Positions 1 to 6,028 of a stretch of 28,935 nt of DNA are shown here, in pieces. The notes below the pieces were generated by a model that did not search any database, had not been told where the DNA came from, and worked only from the letters and a program-made list of their open reading frames with translations. Made by a program: the position numbers and the translations under genes. This stretch comes from Deltaproteobacteria bacterium (lineage in GTDB: Bacteria > Desulfobacterota_B > Binatia > UBA9968), in assembly GCA_016193385.1 (NCBI GenBank), contig JACPSF010000067.1, forward strand, positions 10,563 through 39,497, written 5' to 3'. The first letter of the stretch is position 1, and every line of letters starts with the position of its first letter.

Positions 1-97
1 ACTCCCGCCGCGCCTCGGGCACGAAGATAGCGACCGCGGCGAAGACAGCGGCGATGAAAAACATCATGCCGCTCACCACTTTGCCCCAGAGCCTCAA
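1..97 (-). CDS. partial membrane-protein ORF, 5' end only
   Basis: An open minus-strand frame leaves the window at its left edge. It reads through a hydrophobic stretch (GMMFFIAAVFAAVAIFV) followed by a charged turn (PEARRE), as in a signal anchor or first membrane segment. The furthest start I can place is TTG at 97; an ATG pair lies at 67 and 64. No convincing Shine-Dalgarno sits at the right distance from either, so the start is uncertain. It lies on the same strand as the three genes to its right and could be the last member of that cluster. The product is not recognisable from this fragment. Confidence 0.3.
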   Translation of the reverse strand, partial: MRLWGKVVSGMMFFIAAVFAAVAIFVPEARRE

Positions 98-131
98 CTC
101 CCCTCCCCGTTTCTCCCCACTTGTCTGAGCA

Positions 132-713
132 CTAGTGCAATTTTTGCTCAATCGTCCGGCTGTCCGACTTTAGCCCGCCGTCCCAGCCGTCCGGTGGCGG
201 TTTTCCACCTCCGGTAAGCCCCTGGAGATCCGGCAAGCTCTTAGCTGCATCTTGCGCGCCGCGCTGCTGGTCCGTTCGGGTATCGGAATCTCGCGAACCG
301 CCCCAGCCGTCGGATTGCGATTTTCCTGTGAGTCCTTCCATGTCTGGAGGAGTCTGAGCGTCCTTTGTTTTATTGGATCCTTTGGCCGACTCTGTAGAAC
401 CTTTGGAGTTTTTGGTAGCTCCGGATTTCCCGGCGCCCGAACCGGTCGACGTGGAACTCGTTTTCGAAGACTGGTTCTTCTCAGAAGATCCTGCAGACCC
501 GCTTCCTTCACAGCCCATTCCGGTGCACGGATTTTTTCCATCGCAGTTCCACCCGACGCATCCGCTCTTCATTCCTGCCGATCCCGTCCATCCCGCAGCC
601 CAGCCGGATTGCGGACTTGCCAGTAGAGTAAAAGTCCAGAGGACAACTGCCGCAACGACGCAAAAAAGTCTTGATTCTCCGCTCGGCAACCGTGAGAAAT
701 GAGGTCGATTCAT
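132..713 (-). CDS. Gly/Ser-rich exported hypothetical protein
   Basis: I do not recognise this protein. The chosen start is ATG at 713, with GGGGGA just upstream; a GTG at 752 in the same frame would overlap the ompA-like stop but lacks a better ribosome site. The N-terminus is a signal peptide (hydrophobic FCVVAAVVLWTFTLLAS, then GWAAG as a cleavage region). The mature protein has a short Cys-containing part (CVGWNCDG, CTGMGCEG), a long Ser/Thr/Gly/Lys linker of low complexity, and two imperfect C-terminal repeats around GLTG, DGWGG or DGWDG, and SDTRT or SDSRT. It is third in a minus-strand cluster after a lipoprotein and an OmpA protein, so a periplasmic or surface role is likely. The low-complexity middle suggests an unstructured spacer. 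Confidence 0.7.
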   Translation of the reverse strand: MNRPHFSRLPSGESRLFCVVAAVVLWTFTLLASPQSGWAAGWTGSAGMKSGCVGWNCDGKNPCTGMGCEGSGSAGSSEKNQSSKTSSTSTGSGAGKSGATKNSKGSTESAKGSNKTKDAQTPPDMEGLTGKSQSDGWGGSRDSDTRTDQQRGAQDAAKSLPDLQGLTGGGKPPPDGWDGGLKSDSRTIEQKLH

Positions 714-748
714 ATCTGATTCCCCCGAAAGGTGGCTCGCGCCAATCT

Positions 749-1315
749 TCACTTCTTACCGATGACGATCTCCACCCGGCGGTTTTTCTGGCGGCCATCC
801 GGATCATCGGAGCCGTCGGGCTTGGTGTTGGAAACCGCCGGTTTTTTTGCGCCGAAGCCGGCGGTGGAAAAGCGCACGCCTTTCAATCCCTCTTTTTTGA
901 TCAGCCAATCCTTGACCGAGTTGGCCCGCCGGTCGGAAAGCTTCTGGTTGTACGCGTCGGAACCTTTGGAGTCGGTGTGTCCCTCGACCCGCACCTGGCC
1001 CTTGGTCTTTTCTTTGATGATGGCCGCGACCTGCTTGAGCGCCGGCTGCGCCTGCGGTCGAATCTCCGCCTTGTCGAAGTCAAAGAGCACGTCCGCCGCA
1101 AGCTCGATGCGAATCTCCAGGTCGGTCTCTTTGACCTGGAGATCTTGAATTTTCCCCGCGAGGTCCTCTACCTTAAAAACCAGGTCCAAAATCTGGATCT
1201 TAGGATTGGCAACCGGCGGAGGCTCTTCCGCCGCCCACCCGCTCTGGGAAAGTATGCCGACCACCATCAATCCAACGTAGAGCGGTAAAAAAATCATCAT
1301 GGTCCTCGTCTTCAA
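749..1315 (-). CDS. OmpA-family peptidoglycan-binding protein
   Basis: 188-residue exported protein. A signal peptide (hydrophobic IFLPLYVGLMVVGIL, then GWAAE) is followed by a predicted coiled stretch rich in I/L/V heptads at about residues 38-75, then a C-terminal OmpA domain. The domain begins at VLFDFDKAEIRPQA and carries GHTDSKG and LSDRRA, the motifs whose Asp and Arg contact diaminopimelate in OmpA/Pal domains, and it ends in RQKNRRVEIVI, as is typical. There is no beta-barrel, so this is probably a soluble or tethered periplasmic protein that links another envelope component to peptidoglycan. Its ATG overlaps the lipoprotein stop in an ATGA arrangement, which indicates translational coupling within one operon. 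Confidence 0.9.
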   Translation of the reverse strand: MKTRTMMIFLPLYVGLMVVGILSQSGWAAEEPPPVANPKIQILDLVFKVEDLAGKIQDLQVKETDLEIRIELAADVLFDFDKAEIRPQAQPALKQVAAIIKEKTKGQVRVEGHTDSKGSDAYNQKLSDRRANSVKDWLIKKEGLKGVRFSTAGFGAKKPAVSNTKPDGSDDPDGRQKNRRVEIVIGKK

Positions 1316-1905
1316 CGGCTCAGCGGCACGTCATCCATAGGCGAAAAGTGAGGAATCACCACCCCGATCTTTTCCACGTTATCCGGCGGCGCGGGGAACC
1401 TCGCCCAGAGATTTGCGCGCGATTTGGCAGCAATGTCTTGGACGCCTCTACTGCAGTCGCACTTGCTTTCGCTGTCACGGACGACCAGGTATTTCTTCTT
1501 GCCGACGGGCTCGATGAGATGCACGCCGCCGACGGTACCGATATCGCTAGTTGAACCTGCGCCAAAATCATAGCCGACGTTGAGGGTCTTATCTCCGTCA
1601 TTGATCATCGTGAACCTGAGCATCACGGTGCCTCCGCTGACGCGCTTGAGCTCTTGGACCTCGACGCGCGATCCCTGCTTCTCTCCATCCGCGGTCGCGA
1701 GCGCCGGCTTTGCCGGAGCCGTTTGAGGCGCCGCTTGTGGCGCCGGGGCAGGGGCCATAGGAGCAGGCGCAGGCTGCGGAGCTTGAGTCACAGGAGCTGC
1801 AGCCGGTGGAGAAGTCTTGGGCTCTTCCTTCTTGCCGCAACCAAAGACCAACAGTGCCAGGGCCAGGATGCTGTTTAAAAGGAACGGCGCGATCATCTTC
1901 TGCAT
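1312..1905 (-). CDS. lipoprotein with Pro/Ala-rich linker
   Basis: 197-residue predicted lipoprotein. The start ATG at 1905 has GGAGAG seven bases upstream; an upstream in-frame GTG at 1944 abuts the terminator-like hairpin and is less likely. The signal peptide ends in a lipobox (LALLVFGC), so Cys would be lipidated and retained in a membrane. A long Pro/Ala/Gln linker of about 45 residues could span the periplasm or peptidoglycan. The C-terminal domain of about 110 residues is beta-rich (TVMLRFTMINDGDKTL) and has a CDC motif, and it resembles domains that modulate protein contacts rather than enzymes. It is the first gene of the lipoprotein-OmpA-Gly/Ser protein cluster, which suggests a joint envelope complex. 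The exact function is not known to me. Confidence 0.75.
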   Translation of the reverse strand: MQKMIAPFLLNSILALALLVFGCGKKEEPKTSPPAAAPVTQAPQPAPAPMAPAPAPQAAPQTAPAKPALATADGEKQGSRVEVQELKRVSGGTVMLRFTMINDGDKTLNVGYDFGAGSTSDIGTVGGVHLIEPVGKKKYLVVRDSESKCDCSRGVQDIAAKSRANLWARFPAPPDNVEKIGVVIPHFSPMDDVPLSR

Positions 1906-1946
1906 AGATCTCTCTCCATTCGTTGGAATTTTTGTCATTATCACCT

Positions 1947-1985
1947 AAAAAATAAAAAAAGTCCGGCTGGACCGCCCAGCCGGAC
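1947..1985 (-). terminator. strong intrinsic terminator in the leader of the lipoprotein operon
   Basis: A perfect 10-bp stem (GTCCGGCTGG at 1961-1970 pairing with CCAGCCGGAC at 1976-1985) closes a 5-nt loop. On the minus strand it is followed by a nearly unbroken T run (1947-1960). The orientation fits transcripts moving leftward, yet the only gene to the right is on the plus strand. It is either a leader attenuator of the lipoprotein operon or the terminator of a lost neighbour. Confidence 0.85.
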
Positions 1986-2168
1986 TCACAAGACTATTCC
2001 TTAAAGCCGGTGGCCCAGAATAGCACAATCCGTGAGCCGTCGAAAACTCGCGGCAATCTAACATCCCTACAGAAAGCCTGTCAAGAGTTGTGTCGCAAAC
2101 AGGACCGCAACGAGCAGGTGGACTTTACCGATACGTTTGCCTACAATGAAGCTATCGGAGGTAGATGT

Positions 2169-2504
2169 ATGTCCCTTCCATCTGTCACGGAAATCATTCC
2201 CCTGGAAACCGATTCAAGCGGCGTTGTCAGAGTCGCCAAGACCCGCGTCACATTAGACACTGTCGTCGCAGCCTTTTGCCAGGGTGCGACTGCCGAGGAA
2301 ATTTCCCATCAGTATCCATCACTCGATCTAGCCGATGTTTACCACGTAATCGGTTACTATCTCCGACGCTCTTCCGAAGTCGAGGAGTACCTGCGAGAAC
2401 GAAAAGGGAAGGCGGAAGCAGTGCGAGGACAAAACGAAGCTCGCTTCGACCCTCAAGGCGTGCGTGCCCGCTTGGTGGCCCGTCGGAGTGGTAGAGCGCG
2501 GTGA
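2169..2504 (+). CDS. DUF433-family antitoxin
   Basis: 111-residue protein starting at ATG 2169, with GGAGGT six bases upstream. The track start at 2010 is rejected because the added N-terminus has no ribosome site and no family resemblance. The sequence fits the DUF433 family: a short beta start (IIPLETDSSGVVRV), then TRVTLDTVVAAFCQGATAEEI followed by the helix-turn-helix-like YPSLDLADVYHVIGYYL. DUF433 proteins are normally the first gene of a type II toxin-antitoxin pair with a DUF5615 PIN-like protein, which is what follows here after 3 bases. The C-terminal Arg/Lys-rich tail is the usual toxin-binding extension. The antitoxin looks intact although its toxin is broken. Confidence 0.85.
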   Translation: MSLPSVTEIIPLETDSSGVVRVAKTRVTLDTVVAAFCQGATAEEISHQYPSLDLADVYHVIGYYLRRSSEVEEYLRERKGKAEAVRGQNEARFDPQGVRARLVARRSGRAR

Positions 2505-2507
2505 GGC

Positions 2508-2855
2508 ATGCTCACCCTGGCCGCCGACGAAAACTTCAACAATGACATTGTCCGCGGCTTATCGCGGCGCAAGCCAGACCTGAACATCGTTCGCCTTCAA
2601 GATGTTGGCCTGTCAGGCGCGGATGATTCCACCGTCCTGGAGTGGGCAGCAGAAGAAGGACGCGTGCTGCTGACACCACGATGCCTCGACTATTACTCAT
2701 TACGCCTATGAACGTGTTCGGGCCGATAAGCCCATGCCGGGCGTCTTTGAAGTCAGTCGCGACGTTCCAATAGGACAGCTATCGAAGACATTCTACTGTT
2801 GGCCGAATACAGCCGCGAGGGCGAGTGGGAAGGTCAAGTGCGATATCTGCCATAG
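2508..2855 (+). pseudogene. DUF5615 PIN-like toxin, two frameshifts
   Basis: The first frame gives a normal DUF5615 N-terminus (LTLAADENFNNDIVRGL, with the acidic DEN motif) up to GRVLLT. There an extra C near 2676 shifts the frame, and the original frame stops at 2709-2711. The +1 frame restores the family sequence THYAYERVRADKPMPGVFEV up to VPIGQ. A missing base near 2777 then returns to the first frame, which continues IEDILLLAEYSREGEWEG and ends VRYLP at TAG 2853-2855. The two changes cancel, so the locus is still exactly 116 codons long, the normal family length. Loss of a toxin with its antitoxin retained is a common decay route, but paired indels could also be assembly errors. Confidence 0.85.
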
Positions 2856-2966
2856 CGGTAAAGGTCGAACGTTTACGCAAGACCGAAAAACGGAGAAGAA
2901 GAGAGGGGAGTCTTTAGACGCGAAACCGGAAACTGCCCTTACGCCGGAGGCCTTAAAGGAGAATCA

Positions 2967-3545
2967 ATGAGCAACGACCCGATCGTCCGGTTTAACGAAG
3001 TATTGTCACGAGCGGAGGAATCCGGAATCGAACTCCCCAATGCAGCGGCTTTCGCCACAACTGGCAAGGATTCCCAGCCAACGGTGCGGATGCTCTTGCT
3101 GAAGCACGTGGATGAGAGAGGCTTTGTCTTCTACACGAACATGCGGAGCCGCAAGGCCCGGCAGCTGGAGGAAAACACACGCGCATCCGCCTGTTTCTGG
3201 TGGTCGCGGTTGGAGCAGCAAGTACGGGTCGAGGGTCCGGTGGAGGCGGTCACCGACGAGGAAGCGAATGCATATTTTGCCGCCCGTCCCCGCGGAAGCC
3301 AGATCGCGGCCTGGGCCTCGAACCAGAGCAGTGAGCTGTTGTCTCGCGACGATCTCATGGCCGCCGTCGAATCGGTATCGGTCAAGTACATGGACCGGCC
3401 AATTCCCCGCCCGCCCCACTGGTCCGGCTACCGGCTGGTGCCTGAGCGCATAGAGTTCTGGGTAGGGAAGCCGGACCGGCTACACGAGCGCTACCTGTAC
3501 ACGCGCGAGCGTGACGGCTGGAAAATATCTCTTCTCGCACCGTGA
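2967..3545 (+). CDS. pdxH: pyridoxamine 5'-phosphate oxidase
   Basis: 192-residue FMN-dependent oxidase that converts pyridoxine or pyridoxamine 5'-phosphate to pyridoxal 5'-phosphate, the last step of vitamin B6 synthesis and salvage. Family features run in order: PTVRMLLLKHVDERGFVFYTN (FMN and substrate region), SRKARQLEENTRASACFWW, QVRVEGPVE, the RGSQIAAWAS..QSS segment, PPHWSGYRL.P..IEFWVGKPDRLHER, and the C-terminal W....L.P ending. The start ATG has AAAGGAGA upstream. The N-terminus is a little short compared with E. coli PdxH but complete for this family. There is no evident operon partner; the broken toxin lies just upstream. Confidence 0.95.
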   Translation: MSNDPIVRFNEVLSRAEESGIELPNAAAFATTGKDSQPTVRMLLLKHVDERGFVFYTNMRSRKARQLEENTRASACFWWSRLEQQVRVEGPVEAVTDEEANAYFAARPRGSQIAAWASNQSSELLSRDDLMAAVESVSVKYMDRPIPRPPHWSGYRLVPERIEFWVGKPDRLHERYLYTRERDGWKISLLAP

Positions 3546-3611
3546 CCGCTCCCGGCAGTGCAATGCAGGGGCTATGGGGGATCTGAATTGACACGCTGGA
3601 TTGTCTATCAA

Positions 3612-3665
3612 GTGGAAACGCCGGTATGGTCCTAGAGGGTGGAAACGCCGGTATGGTCCTAGAGG
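3612..3665. repeat. 27-bp perfect tandem duplication
   Basis: Two perfect head-to-tail copies of a 27-bp unit (3612-3638 and 3639-3665), starting GTGGAAACGCCGGTATGGTC. The right copy ends where the P-type ATPase fragment loses its reading frame, so the repeat marks the truncation junction. It could be the terminal repeats of a lost insertion element. Confidence 0.85.
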
Positions 3666-3958
3666 ACAATGGTAAGGATAATAGAAGCGTCAACCGGATT
3701 ATGTAAGAAAAATGACAATCCCGTTGCAAAGAAAAGAATTAGAATTAGCGAACTCTTGAATTGAGCAAGCAAGAGCGTGAACACATCCGACCGCTTTTGG
3801 GGCTTCAAGAGATTAGAGCCATAGCGGGCGAGCCGCTGTCCGGCTTCATCGCCGCTCAATCCTTCCTTTGCCGTGTGAAGGTTCTGAAGCATCTCGGTCG
3901 CAGAGATGCTCCAAAACGTTGGAGTGAGTTGGCTCATGCCAGATTTCTGTATTGGCAA
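3659..3958 (-). pseudogene. N-terminal fragment of a cation-transporting P-type ATPase
   Basis: About 99 residues resemble the N-terminus of a calcium/magnesium-type P-type ATPase. There is a short leader, then the cation_ATPase_N pattern (TAKEGLSGDEAGQRLARYGSN followed by LKPQKRS), then the first membrane helices (SSLILILFFATGLSFFL and ASIILTIVL). The family normally has 850-900 residues with the DKTGTLT phosphorylation site; everything after the second helix is missing. The frame ends inside a 27-bp tandem repeat. The start is ATG at 3958, or the inner ATG at 3940. It lies 3 bases after the eRF1-like gene on the same strand, so they probably once formed an operon. No transport activity is expected. 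Confidence 0.85.
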
Positions 3959-3961
3959 ACT

Positions 3962-4366
3962 CTATTTTGGAAAGCGCTGTCGGACTTTTGCCGCAATCCG
4001 GCGATCCGTCATCTTGTCGACGGTTTCAACACTGACGATGCGCCCTCCAAGTTTGTTTCTCTCGAGACGTTTCTTCAGCTCGCCCTTGGCCTCACCAGGA
4101 CCAAATATCAGAATAGATTCTGCATCACGAATACACGCAATTACCGCATCGTAGTAAATATTGAGATGTCCCGTAAAGTCTTTCTCGCGGCTGTCGTCCA
4201 GCGGAACTTGCAGTGCTTCATATGGACCCTTGAGAGGTGAATCACCAGAACGGCGGAGCTGTTTTTCAACCTGTGATATTATCAGTTTTGTTTCCTCCCC
4301 TGTGTCTGTAACAACCACGATCACAGCTTTCCTATGGTCAATCCATAAACCCGCTGCTCTTTTCAT
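3962..4366 (-). CDS. small eRF1-domain-like (baeRF-type) conserved protein
   Basis: 134-residue soluble protein starting AGLWIDHRKAVIVVV and carrying FTGHLNIYYDAVIACIRDAE, IFGPGEAKGELKKRLE and VSVETVDKMTDRRIAAKV. This pattern is common in environmental genomes and, as I recall, is related to domain 2 of archaeal and eukaryotic release factors and Dom34 (bacterial baeRF proteins). The family is of unproven function; a link to ribosome rescue or hibernation is inference. A perfect AAGGAGGA precedes ATG 4366. It is followed after 3 bases by the truncated P-type ATPase, so it is the surviving member of a two-gene unit. The sequence appears intact and of normal length. Confidence 0.7.
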   Translation of the reverse strand: MKRAAGLWIDHRKAVIVVVTDTGEETKLIISQVEKQLRRSGDSPLKGPYEALQVPLDDSREKDFTGHLNIYYDAVIACIRDAESILIFGPGEAKGELKKRLERNKLGGRIVSVETVDKMTDRRIAAKVRQRFPK

Positions 4367-4580
4367 AGATTCCTCCTTTGTCTGCGAAAGGGCCGAATCA
4401 TCCCCCTGTCAGTCTCTAACCGTTGCCCTCATTCGTCCTCGGTTTCGTGCTCGTTTTCAAACACGAGCCACTTTTCGACATTGCTGGGGTGGTGAGCGGC
4501 TCGACTGAGCTCGCCGAAGTCTTGTCCAACCACGGCCACGAGGAACGATAACTCGGTGCATCGCCACTATGTTAACTTGG

Positions 4581-4663
4581 ACCTTCGGCTGAGTTCGGTC
4601 GTGAGCCTCTCTTCGAGCCTGAGCCTCAGAGCCGAAGGCAGTCGAACGGGCTCACGTCGAAGC
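4581..4663. repeat. imperfect palindromic intergenic repeat
   Basis: Nested inverted repeats: ACCTTCGGCT (4581-4590) pairs with AGCCGAAGGC (4630-4639), and CGTGAGCC (4600-4607) pairs with GGCTCACG (4649-4656). The core contains CTGAGCCTCAG. Words such as CTTCGA, GTCGAA and GAGCC recur here and in the repeat at the right end of the window, as in dispersed palindromic elements of environmental genomes. Confidence 0.5.
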
Positions 4664-4721
4664 CTTTTTGACCGGCCTGCGCACGGGGTTTTTCAACACC
4701 CTGGCAAGACTTGCCCTTGTC

Positions 4722-4932
4722 CTACCGCTTGCCTGACCACAGCTGGTCGAAAAAGCCGCTCGTTTCCATCTCGTCGATAAAACGGGTATCGACGAGCTCC
4801 TGGGGCTTGACGTTTTTGGCCCGCGGATCAGCCGGGGAGATTCCGTCGAGGGTCGGATTGAGCAAACACAGCCCCGAGAAGAACGGAGATAGCCAGGATG
4901 CAGATATGATTCTTCACTAACCGTGTCCGCAT
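4722..4932 (-). pseudogene. ABC substrate-binding protein with most of its interior deleted
   Basis: A good ribosome site (AAGGAGG) precedes ATG 4932, which opens a signal peptide (RTRLVKNHICILAISVLLGAVF). Immediately after it, in another frame, comes a typical NitT/TauT-type substrate-binding C-terminus: DPRAKNVKPQELVDTRFIDE, then SGFFDQLW, ending at TAG 4722-4724. The family normally has about 320-340 residues; here roughly 25 N-terminal and 45 C-terminal residues are joined with a frame change. The original frame ends at TGA 4828-4830. This is an internal deletion remnant with no expected function. Confidence 0.8.
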
Positions 4933-5080
4933 GACCACCCTCCTTGAGTCTACATCAGCGATATTCGCCGCCAACCGAGAGGCCACCACCATCGTTCTGG
5001 CCGCGAAACTATCCGACAACGACACGCCGTGTCAAACTGAACTCGGTCTGCCGGCCCAGAGCCACCGGGAAAGACAGAAA

Positions 5081-5262
5081 CCTATGTGGTTCGCCAAGGA
5101 AGCGGGTTTCTTCAGGAAACAGGGGAGGTTGAGATTAAACTCGTCTCTATCGGCTCCGGTCCCACCGGCACCGCTGCCAGTTCGGGAATATTGGCCAGGG
5201 AATCCCGGCCCTCGCGGTTTATGCGCGGACGGCTCGCCCCGGTGTTCCCTGCTTCAACATAG
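5081..5262 (+). pseudogene. second ABC substrate-binding protein fragment
   Basis: On the plus strand, PMWFAKEAGFFRKQG (from 5081) followed by a frame change near 5125 to VEIKLVSIGSGPTGTAA matches the first conserved region of NMT1/TauA-like substrate-binding proteins (usual pattern P.W.AKE.GFF.K.GL.VEL..I.SG.). Neither the signal peptide nor the ligand-binding core survives, and the second frame ends at TAG 5260-5262. It faces the deletion remnant at 4722-4932 and is probably from a different gene copy, since the strand differs. It is non-functional. Confidence 0.65.
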
Positions 5263-5689
5263 CAAAGCCGCCGCCAAGGATAATACCGTAAATGAAGTGG
5301 CCTATCAGACTTCCCATCGCGACCAGTCGCATTGGCTCCATCTGAATAGGGGCAAAGGGCGGCATCCCGAGAAACAACGGCATCAATATCAAGGCACCCA
5401 GGATCCACCATACGAAACCGTATAGCGCACCCCATCCTATGCCAGCAACAAACTTCTGCGAGCGACCGCCAAACAGCCAGCCAAAGACGGCGCCAATGAC
5501 TGCGCTGTTAAACAAATGGTAAAGCCAACCGACGGCCATACTGTCGGAGCCCACTACCTTGGCGACCATTCCCATCATGGGCATCTGCCCTCCGTCGGGC
5601 GCCGGAGCATTCATCATCTGCATCATGAGGCCAAAAACGACACCGCCCACAAGGCCCAACAAAATACCATTGGTAACATCAGAACGCAT
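5219..5689 (-). CDS. four-helix integral membrane protein, function unknown
   Basis: 156-residue hydrophobic protein with about four membrane helices near residues 7-26, 53-75, 82-108 and 122-145. A Met-rich loop (MQMMNAPAPDGGQMPMMGMV) lies after the first helix, and Gly-rich helix faces (GLVGGVVFG, IILGGGFAML) suggest tight packing. AAGGAG precedes ATG 5689. The Met-rich segment could bind copper or another soft metal, but this is speculation. It stands among decayed genes, although its own frame is intact. It resembles uncharacterised membrane proteins of environmental bacteria; I cannot name a family. Confidence 0.65.
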   Translation of the reverse strand: MRSDVTNGILLGLVGGVVFGLMMQMMNAPAPDGGQMPMMGMVAKVVGSDSMAVGWLYHLFNSAVIGAVFGWLFGGRSQKFVAGIGWGALYGFVWWILGALILMPLFLGMPPFAPIQMEPMRLVAMGSLIGHFIYGIILGGGFAMLKQGTPGRAVRA

Positions 5690-5699
5690 GATCGTCTCT

Positions 5700-5820
5700 C
5701 CTTCTCAACTTTTCTGCGGGCCACCGGACGGGATATTGGCGTCCAGACCTGGCCCGCCAAAAAACTGCCGACAATCGTACCCCTGACCAGACTAAGAAAA
5801 TCACGACGCGAAAGCGTCAT
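5700..5820 (-). pseudogene. orphan twin-arginine signal peptide
   Basis: ATG 5820, preceded by AGGAG, opens a clear Tat signal (TLSRRDFLSLVRGTIVGSFL, with the SRRDFL motif). The frame then loses any recognisable domain. In another frame, FGGPGLDANIPSGGP runs to a TGA just before the ribosome site of the membrane-protein gene, which would fit a C-terminus joined to the signal by an internal deletion, as at 4722-4932. What the exported protein was cannot be told. Confidence 0.5.
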
Positions 5821-5918
5821 GAAGTCTCCTCTGGTTATAACCGAGTATGATCCCGGAAAGTTCCCCGTTTTGATATTTCCGGGGACAGCATGCTTCATTC
5901 TTGCTTTTTACCCTTTGC

Positions 5919-5947
5919 TTGACACGCCCGGCCCTGCTCCATAGTGT
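5919..5947 (+). promoter_or_regulatory. candidate sigma-70 promoter of the CocE hydrolase gene
   Basis: TTGACA at 5919-5924, a 17-base spacer and TAGTGT at 5942-5947. The -35 is perfect and the -10 is weak. It lies about 80 bases upstream of the coding start at 6029. Confidence 0.45.
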
Positions 5948-6028
5948 ATTACCAGCTTGGAACTCTAGCCTGGGGTCCGGATCGTACCGTACCGTGCAAA
6001 AGAAAGAGAGAGAAAGGAACTTTCTGTC

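Larger units (their letters stand above)
4367..5218. other. degenerate intergenic stretch
   Basis: Between the eRF1-like gene and the membrane protein there is no intact gene. The stretch holds the palindromic repeat at 4581-4663, the minus-strand substrate-binding remnant at 4722-4932 and the start of the plus-strand remnant at 5081. Bases 4380-4560 contain only GAGC/GCTC-rich short inverted words and nothing else I can assign. Confidence 0.6.

Noticed and set aside
3588..3616. TTGACA with a possible promoter downstream.
   Set aside because: No acceptable -10 at 16-18 bases and no gene follows on the plus strand.
3612..3665. Possible CRISPR-like repeat.
   Set aside because: Only two copies, with no spacer between them.
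4931..5425. Plus-strand frame of 164 codons.
   Set aside because: It covers part of a frameshifted substrate-binding remnant and then the antisense of the membrane-protein gene.
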